A stretch of DNA of 64,000 bases, taken from contig JAUMIR010000002.1 in the NCBI GenBank assembly GCA_030847615.1, positions 285,490,028 to 285,554,027 of the forward strand, written 5' to 3'. This document shows positions 57,471 through 64,000 of this stretch, piece by piece. Both the position numbers and the translations under genes were made by a program. Position 1 is the stretch's first letter, and every line of letters begins with the position of its first letter. This stretch comes from Gambelia wislizenii (Eukaryota > Chordata > Lepidosauria > Squamata > Crotaphytidae). The notes beneath the pieces were generated by a model. The model was given only the letters and a program-made list of their open reading frames with translations, was not told where the DNA came from and ran no database searches.

Positions 57471-60400
57471 CTGAGTCAAGAAAATGGGAAACAAACAATT
57501 TAATATATTGCATGGCTACAGATGTATACAATTGCTCACATATATGTATTTTTGAATTTAAAAATTAAATGATTTTACACTTGGAACATTCACAAAAGAC
57601 AACAAAATACATAAAAGGAAGAAACAAAAACAAACATGCAAGCAATCACGAAACCACATAGTCCATCTATGATAAATACATACCAGAAGAGATCTCTCTA
57701 CAGTAATATTAGCAATTGGAATCCAAACCAAACTGGTCCATTGAAGGCAGTGTAGAAAAATGGAAATTACAGATGAATAGTTGTCTTGTACAAATATTAC
57801 ACTGCAACCACACACACCCAAAACTGATTATATTCCCACACAGCTAAAATGTGGTTAGTGCTTACTCACCACCCCCAAATAGAGTTTCAAGATAAAATTA
57901 TTAAATGTTCATGTTTCCAATGCCTCTTATGTTCAGAACACTAAAGGTGAATATAAGCTTGCAATAATGGTAAAAATCAATCAAATTAATCTTAAATGCA
58001 GCAGTTCAAACTCATCTGTGTCTTCAAATGCTAACTTAAGCAAGCAACATTTGGAAAACATTTTTGCAATTAAAATTAATTTATTCTAAGTTTCCTATGT
58101 GCATATTTCCCTAGGTCATGTTTTGCTGAATTTTGATTTTCCATTCTTGTCTAAAACTACGGCTACCTTCAACAAAATGAAAGGGATCAGATTCAAGTGC
58201 ATGAAACTCAGCTGGTGGGAGTGGACCCATTGCACCTGGCCAGGCACTTTGGAAATGCTACAAAGAGATTCAGAGAACCTTGCAAAATGAGGTGAGTTAT
58301 GATATAGGGGGGGTCCTCAAAACTGGGTGGATGCACTAGATCTACTCCAATATTAAAATTAACTACCACTTTTAACTAAGTTTCAGACAGCAAAGAGCAG
58401 CTGTGCACTGCTCCAAAGGGTGTATCTTTTCATTTTAAAAACAAGGGAAAATGCTACAAGCTCCTTTTGTTATCTGAATATTAGTTTTTGAGCAAGGCCA
58501 TCTCCTACTTATAATTAAATCTAAATTAAAGATATCAGCAGTTCATTTTAAATCAACAAATAAAATAAATGGTAAACAATGGAGGGTCCTAAATTTTCAG
58601 ACAGAGGAGTTAAAATCAATTGCTAGTTTCAAACATTACAAAGTATCTACAACAACAAGTGTGTCCCTCTAGATATTGTTGAACTGCATATCCCAACAGC
58701 CTAAGCAGCACAACCAATGGTGAAGAATGCTGTGAGTTGCCATTCAATAAAATCTGGAGGGCCACACAATTTCCCACTTCTGACCTATAAGGAAATCAGT
58801 TCATTCGTAAGAAAAAAAAACATGAAAATAAGTGGGCCCTGAAACAAAATATTTCAGCATGGAATGCTTCTGTTTGCTGCTTCAGAGAGAAACCATGCAT
58901 TCCTTCATGATGCTTCATTCTATATGCTGTTTTACCATTCCCACCAACTAACATTTAATCATCATTCTGTGGCTACTCAGCAACCTCATTCTGCACTGTG
59001 ATTGTTCAGGATCCCCACCACCACCTTAGGATTCACTTTTTCTAAATACTTCTTGTACTTCTGCAAATGCTCTGATTTTTCCTAAGCCTTCTGATACCTC
59101 CCCCTGGTACACGAGCGGTAGTGTTTTGATTACACAAAAAATGCCACTATGTCTGAAAACTAGACTGAAAATAAAACATCTAAAGCAAAACAGATTGGTT
59201 ACATGTAGCATGTTTCCCACCACTTCCTCATAGTAAAGTATTCTTCTATTTACAATATTTGGAATATCTGAAGCAGCCGTATGAACAAAAGTCAGTTTCT
59301 CATCACCCCAAACAACTGTTTCTTGGATAAAACTATTTTAGAACAAGTATGAACTGCGAACACAATCCTCCCATACTATGAGCTGCACAAGCTCCACTTT
59401 CAAGCTCCACTTCTATCAGTGGGGATATAACCCAGACACTAAGAAGCATGTTTCTTAATCAACATGATATAAACCATAATCTCCCTTAATAACATTTTTT
59501 TTGTTTCATTTAAATTGTAAACCTGCTCAGAAAAACATCATCAGTTACTTGTTCCCAGTTACGGAAGTACTACCCACTGATGTCTTGCCTAAATCCAACC
59601 TTAAACATCTTCTGGAAGTGCAGAGTCTGCGTAGTGTGTCTTCTGGTGGTGGTGGTATTATTATTATTATTATTATTATTATTAGTGGTGGTGGTAGTAG
59701 TAGTAATATTGTTCACTTATATAGCACCATCAAGGTTCATAGTATAAAAAATCCACTTATTCTTTTCTAACAGATATTTATACTTTGAAGTGGTTGCATC
59801 TCCATTCCCCAGCATTCAAGATATAATGGTGGATTATAAAATTCCACCATATAATCGAGACAATAACAAAGCAGGAAGTAAGTTGTTAATATCCGTCCAT
59901 ATGATAAGAACATTTAAAAAGACCACTTGGCTATTAACAGCCAGATAAAAAGATTGTAATGAAGGGGAAAACATTTTTTCATTGTCTTGAATAAGACAAT
60001 GAAATTCAAGTAAATGGTTATAGACACAATGCTGTCTAGACCCTCCCTATCACCAAATAAAATATCCATTGTTTTATAAAATTTAATAAAATATTGTTTG
60101 TTTAGTTTCCAAAACAGAAGATTTATATCCAAAAAAAATCAATTACTTCATCAAATATACATGTAATTTCATAAATTTTTCAACCCCAGGAGCAATTTAT
60201 ACATTATACTGCACTCCCCTCTCCTCTGTAGAGCACTGGAAGGAAAGACACTTGGAAGGAGAGGAGCAGAAATGAAGGGAGTATGGCTTCCACCATTATC
60301 CATCTTCTTCTAAAACACTGTATGCACACACCCAGCCCCTTTTTGCCTTGCAAACAGTGGCAGCTGATGGCTCCCCTGCCAATGAGACAATAAATCTGTT

Positions 60401-62483
60401 CTGTCTTTTAGTCTGAGCTTCAAATGAGTTGTCTAAAGTTCTGAACCTACTGGGGTGATAAGACTAAGTACCCTGGATCCTTCCTTTAAAGTTCAGACTA
60501 GCACACACAGAACAGAGTTCCTGTCATATTTACAGGGGAGTCTTCAGCTACCACTGTCAAACGCAGAGCTGCAAGCCTGTGGTGGTAGAAACATGTATTG
60601 CTCATGAAAAGAGAATTTCAGAGAAAAGCAACATGGCAACAGGCTAGTTAAAGACTCCCCTTCCAGCCTGCTCCTTCAGCTCAAAACATCCACTCTCATA
60701 GAGATACTTTGAAAGGAGGCAGTACTTCTCATACATGTTATTGCAGCATAAGATGTTAAGATGTAGCTTGCCCAAATAAGTTTTTTAAACTAATTTCAAT
60801 TTTAATTTTGAATTGCTTCAGGATTTTTACTTGCCACTATGGGGGTGGGGGCAGAATTCATTTGTTTAACATGTCAGCTATCAGTACTGTTATATCTAGC
60901 TGGATGGTGTCACACTACACACAGTGTAGCAAAATGTAAACCGCTTAATTCAAAGCACAGGCCAAGGATGTAAATGAGCATGCACAAAACTCCTGCTCCA
61001 TGTTTCCTTTCAGAAGTTGGTTCCCCTCCCAATGGTTTATCCCAAACTGCTCTTTCATCACCAAAGTTTGAGAAACAGGGTGGGGATTAGGCAGGAGAAA
61101 AATTAAAAAGCTAAAGAAATACATTGCTTACACACCACCACCAGCACTACCAAACTGCTTTCATGCCTGATCTATAAACTGCTGTCCCAAGCAGGCTCCA
61201 ATAAGCCAAATAGCCCACAGAGAAAGCTGCGAGGTTCACCAACATTCTGTGAATTAGAAAGCCTGTATCCGAGAAGGCACTGTAAGTGAACACAGAAAGC
61301 AATACTCATGGAGAGTTACAGTTATGCAGCCATCAACTGGGAATCTAGGAAGTAGGCCCAGTAAGCGAAGACTGCAAGGCCAACAAAGAAGCAAGTAACT
61401 GGGCAAGAGGGGATGGCCAACTGTCATTAAATCAACTGTCCCTATATTGATCAGATAAGGCATCGAGTCATAATTTCTAACTGATTTATAACTCTGCAAT
61501 TTTAGTTTTTACAGTTTTTACAGTTTGAAATAAATAAATTGGAATCATAGAATCTTAAGAGTTGGAAGGGGCCACAAAGGTCATCTAGTCCAAACCTCTG
61601 CCATGCAGGAATACACAACTACCATTAACTTGGGCCTACCGTTTTTTGAGATGGAGAGAGAAGTCAAGGTAGAACGTATTTCAACTGATTTTATGGTGGG
61701 CATTTCTGAGAACAATGCTCATAAAAGAATTTAAGATACATGCACAAAATGTATGAGTGCCCTTTTCCCCCACACATACCAGCTTCTGTGTTTGATCCAA
61801 AAAAGATAAATAAATCCCAATAACAGAAATACATTGAATTAAATATGGACAAGAAACATCTCCTAACCACAAAATATGGTTAATTTATATATTTAAACTA
61901 TCTTATTTTTTACTTGTATAAGTATCACAAAAAGCCTCAAGAATCACTGAAATACTAACTTTGATGTGTGACCACCACTAAATTTATGTAATATATAACA
62001 ACTGTTAGCAAAATAAAGCATCCAGCTGGCCAAGGCTTCTCTTTGCCCATGTAGTACAGTTGTCCCTCCACATTCACGGCTTGAAAATATTCTTTAAAAA
62101 ATAATAATCCAAAAAGCAAACCTTGATCTTGCCATCTGATGTAAGGGACACCATTTTGCTATGCCATTGCATATAATGGGACTTGAGTATTCACGGATTT
62201 GGGTATTCACGGGGGGTCCTGGAACCAAACCCCAGAGAATGTGAAGGGACAACTGTACTACACTACCACCACTCAGCTATCTCAGGTGGGGAAACTTTCA
62301 GAGGCTACAGTATATTACTAACTACCACTGCACTAGCATATTAAAAAATACAACCTATCCTGACTATCATAACACTCCTGAAATACCTTTTTAACCAACC
62401 TGAGTGAGTCCGCATGTGCCTGGTTAAATGAGTCTTCTGAGAACTTGAATAAGGACACATGGTACACCGATAGGGACGTTCTC
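55660..62483 (-). CDS. REST: REST, RE1-silencing transcription factor (3' coding part; partial)
   Basis: Nuclear zinc-finger repressor that binds RE1/NRSE elements and silences neuronal genes outside neurons. Two exons are present, 62483-62400 and 57470-55660, joined in phase (TCA G|GT GAG). They encode finger 5 ([20 protein letters not shown]), fingers 6-8 (C-x2-C...H units starting FKCEQC, LACPHC and FLCPVC), a long lysine-rich then acidic linker, and the C-terminal finger [20 protein letters not shown], which in mammals recruits CoREST. The terminal exon gives about 602 residues versus roughly 770 in human: the mammalian proline/methionine-rich repeat block is missing and a KEEKKENLS repeat is present instead. 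The acidic [20 protein letters not shown] stretch before the last finger is strongly conserved. No lesions seen. Confidence 0.96.
56977..57084 (-). repeat. in-frame nonapeptide repeat in REST
   Basis: Four tandem units of [36 protein letters not shown], 27 bases each, in the lysine-rich linker after finger 8. The human protein has an unrepeated, looser lysine-rich sequence there. Confidence 0.85.
59645..59715. repeat. (GGT)n/(ATT)n/(AGT)n compound microsatellite
   Basis: GGTGGTGGTGG, about 10 ATT units, then GGTGGTGGTAGTAGTAGTAA. In REST intron. Confidence 0.95.
61543..61640 (-). mobile_element. CR1 LINE 3' end
   Basis: AATCATAGAATCTTAAGAGT and AAGGTCATCTAGTCCAAACC are the classic CR1 terminal words, in reverse. 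REST intron. Confidence 0.8.
62057..62255 (-). mobile_element. Tigger-like MITE
   Basis: CAGTTGTCCCTCCACATTCA ... GTGAAGGGACAACTG, TA at 62055-62056 and 62256-62257. 199 bp; the interior matches 14119 reversed. Lies 145 bases downstream of the REST 84-bp exon in transcript direction. Confidence 0.88.
62400..62483 (-). CDS. REST: REST 84-bp exon encoding zinc finger 5
   Basis: Encodes (G)[17 protein letters not shown]...RHMRTHS. CAG acceptor at 62484-62486 and GTTGGT donor below 62400. Exactly 84 bases, as in the mammalian exon, so skipping would keep frame while removing one finger. Confidence 0.96.
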
Positions 62484-62799
62484 CTGGAAAACAGAAACAG
62501 CATTAAACACAAAATAAGTTTTTAAAATATCTTCACTGTTCATAAAGATCAAACCAATAACTGAGTAAGACAGGTTTATAAATGAAAATGTTGTTTCACA
62601 TTAGCATTCACAAAGGGCACGATACAGACTCAGCTTTGAAGTAAAGTCACTGAAATTAATAGGACTTAAGGTAGCTATTTTTAATACAAAAATATGTCCT
62701 GTAATAGAATGTCAGTCTTAGTCTTAAAAGAAAATAGAAAGCCTGTATCTGGTAAATAAATGGCATGGTAAATTCATGGTAAATAACCAGCGTGGCATC

Positions 62800-64000
62800 C
62801 TCTGGGTTGGTGAGAGGAGAAATCCATTACTTTTGGGATATGCCCGAGCAACCTTAGGTCTAAGGAGGGGTGTCTGCCCAACTACCTAGTCCTCAACCAC
62901 CTCTTAGAGGACCCTTCTACTGGACATCATGTCCGCTGACCTGAATTTGTCAATTTTGTAGTGGCGGATGAAGGATGAGGGTGTGGACCACGTGGCTGCC
63001 CGACATGTTTCTGAAATTGGAGATTGGCGAATATTGCTGAGGTGGCTGCAGCCCTGGTGGAATGGGCCTGCACCCTGGTGGGACGCGGCACTCCTGTCAC
63101 ATCATATGCCATTAGGATACAAGCCTTGATCCAGTTTGCAATAGTCTGCTTAGAAGCCCTATCCCCTATTGAAGATGGAGACAAAAAGCGAGTCGCAGCA
63201 TCTAAAGACCTTCCTCCTTCTGATGTAAATCTTAAGTGCCCTGCAGACGTCTAGCTTGTGCCATAGCTTTTCTCTAGGGTGAGAGGGGTTGCGATAGAAG
63301 AAAGACAAAATCAGTTCCTGAGAGATACAGAAGGTAGAAAGAACCTTAGGGGTAAAGGAGGGATCCATGCACAAAGTCACGTAATCCTCGCTGAAGGAGC
63401 AAAGGTGTTCCCTGACTGAAAGGGCCACCAGTTCTGATACCCTTCTAGCAGAAGTGCTGGCTACCAGAAACGCAACCTTTAGCAACAGAACTCTTAGGGG
63501 AGACCTTCTGGAAAGGCTCGAATGGGTTTTTTGACAGTTGTCTCAGAACTAGAGGGAGGTTCCAGCAATGGAAGTGATGTGCAACAGGTGGCAATATTAT
63601 GGTGGCTCCCCTCAGAAACCTTTAAACATGTGGGTGTGAGCCCAGTGATCCCCCTTGGCTGGAGGACAGGACCGAAGACAAGGCCGTCACCTGTCTTTTA
63701 AGGGTATTTGGCCCAACGCCTAGGTCCAGGCCTCTCTGAAGGAATGCTAGGATGTGTTTTATCGACACCCCTGACTGTTGGATATGATTAGATGAGCACC
63801 ACTTAGAAAAGGCTTTCCATGTGGTTTCGTAAATTCTTGTGGCAGATTGTCTATGGGTGGAGATTACTGTCTCCTTGTACCCGCATTGTCTGAGTGCCTC
63901 CCGGTTCAAACTCCAAGTGGCTAGACAAAGCCAAGCCACCTTGGGAGGCTGAAGAGGGTCCTGGCTCAGGAGGTCGTCCCTCTGGGGAGCATCCACAGTT
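62800..64000 (-). mobile_element. DIRS-order retroelement, tyrosine recombinase region (broken, runs off the edge)
   Basis: Three frames on the minus strand give a core-binding domain (63996-63622), a catalytic N-part with SARRVSELVAL (63485-63159) and HSTRAAATSA (within 63184-62927). A WSTPSSFIRHYKID segment with the catalytic tyrosine is in another frame near 62,940-62,985. Arg, His-x-x-Arg and Tyr are thus all visible, as in DIRS-type recombinases. At least two frameshifts separate them. Same strand as REST. The left boundary is uncertain. Confidence 0.75.
62927..63996 (-). pseudogene. DIRS-type tyrosine recombinase, frameshifted
   Basis: Would cut and rejoin circular retroelement DNA during integration. 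The reading frame is split into pieces at 63996-63622, 63485-63159 and 63184-62927, so no intact protein is possible. Reverse transcriptase and RNase H would lie beyond base 64000, if present. Confidence 0.7.

Larger units (their letters stand above)
57471..62399. other. REST intron between the 84-bp exon and the terminal exon
   Basis: Repeat-poor apart from a hAT remnant near 58,655-58,790, the compound microsatellite, the CR1 tail and one Tigger-like MITE. In mammals a neuron-specific microexon lies in this intron; I could not identify one by eye. Confidence 0.65.
50888..62483 (-). other. REST: REST transcript portion: two coding exons plus probable 3' UTR
   Basis: Extent of the REST mRNA visible here: exon 62483-62400, intron, terminal exon from 57470 with stop at 55660-55662, then a repeat-poor stretch to an AATAAA (complement of TTTATT at 50888-50893). 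Upstream REST exons with the start codon and fingers 1-4 are beyond base 64000. Transcript end is inferred. Confidence 0.6.

Noticed and set aside
57471..57531. Extension of the REST frame upstream to an ATG at 57531
   Set aside because: A clear CAG acceptor sits at 57471-57473 and phase matches the 84-bp exon, so this is intron.

Overview
The window is vertebrate nuclear DNA, most likely from a squamate reptile (lizard or snake). Three conserved protein genes with clean GT-AG introns sit in a dense background of interspersed repeats. The squamate call rests on several copies of a tRNA-headed SINE whose tail matches the BovB-like tail of the Sauria SINE family (ending in ...GGCACACAACAACAAC), together with squamate-typical L2/CR1-type LINE tails, Tigger-like, hAT-like and other MITEs, a young L1 and a DIRS-order retroelement. 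I cannot name the species.

Layout. 1-11190, minus strand: the first nine coding exons of POLR2B (second largest subunit of RNA polymerase II); the rest of the gene lies beyond the left edge. 11191-15077: the divergent intergenic interval, with a CpG-rich ETS-motif promoter next to POLR2B and a second GC-rich start region next to NOA1; almost everything between is transposon DNA. 15078-41471, plus strand: the complete seven-exon NOA1 gene, a mitochondrial circularly permuted GTPase, with a 13.6 kb third intron full of LINE and minisatellite sequence. 41472-50870: intergenic, dominated by an L1 whose 5' two-thirds is joined to the 3' end of an unrelated LINE. 50888-62483, minus strand: the 3' part of REST (neuron-restrictive silencer factor), comprising the 84-bp zinc-finger exon, the large terminal coding exon and a probable 4.8 kb 3' UTR. 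62484-64000: REST intron holding a broken DIRS-type tyrosine recombinase that runs off the right edge.

The order POLR2B - NOA1 - REST and the orientations match the REST-NOA1-POLR2B block of human 4q12, so this is conserved synteny. The three genes do not form a pathway: POLR2B is a core transcription subunit, NOA1 supports mitochondrial ribosome function, and REST represses neuronal genes through RE1 sites.

I find no new biosynthetic, defence or host-encoded system. The most unusual material is in the mobile DNA: (i) an L1/second-LINE chimera consistent with template switching; (ii) DNA-transposon copies with intact target duplications whose interiors are GC-rich or hairpin-forming minisatellites; (iii) a tandem array of palindromic MITEs with another MITE, bounded by a perfect TAA duplication, nested inside; (iv) a LINE whose many copies keep a small 3'-terminal hairpin and abut different microsatellites; and (v) transposon-driven separation of what is a compact divergent promoter in mammals. 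'LINE-B' below is my working label for one APE-type LINE family whose clade I did not assign.
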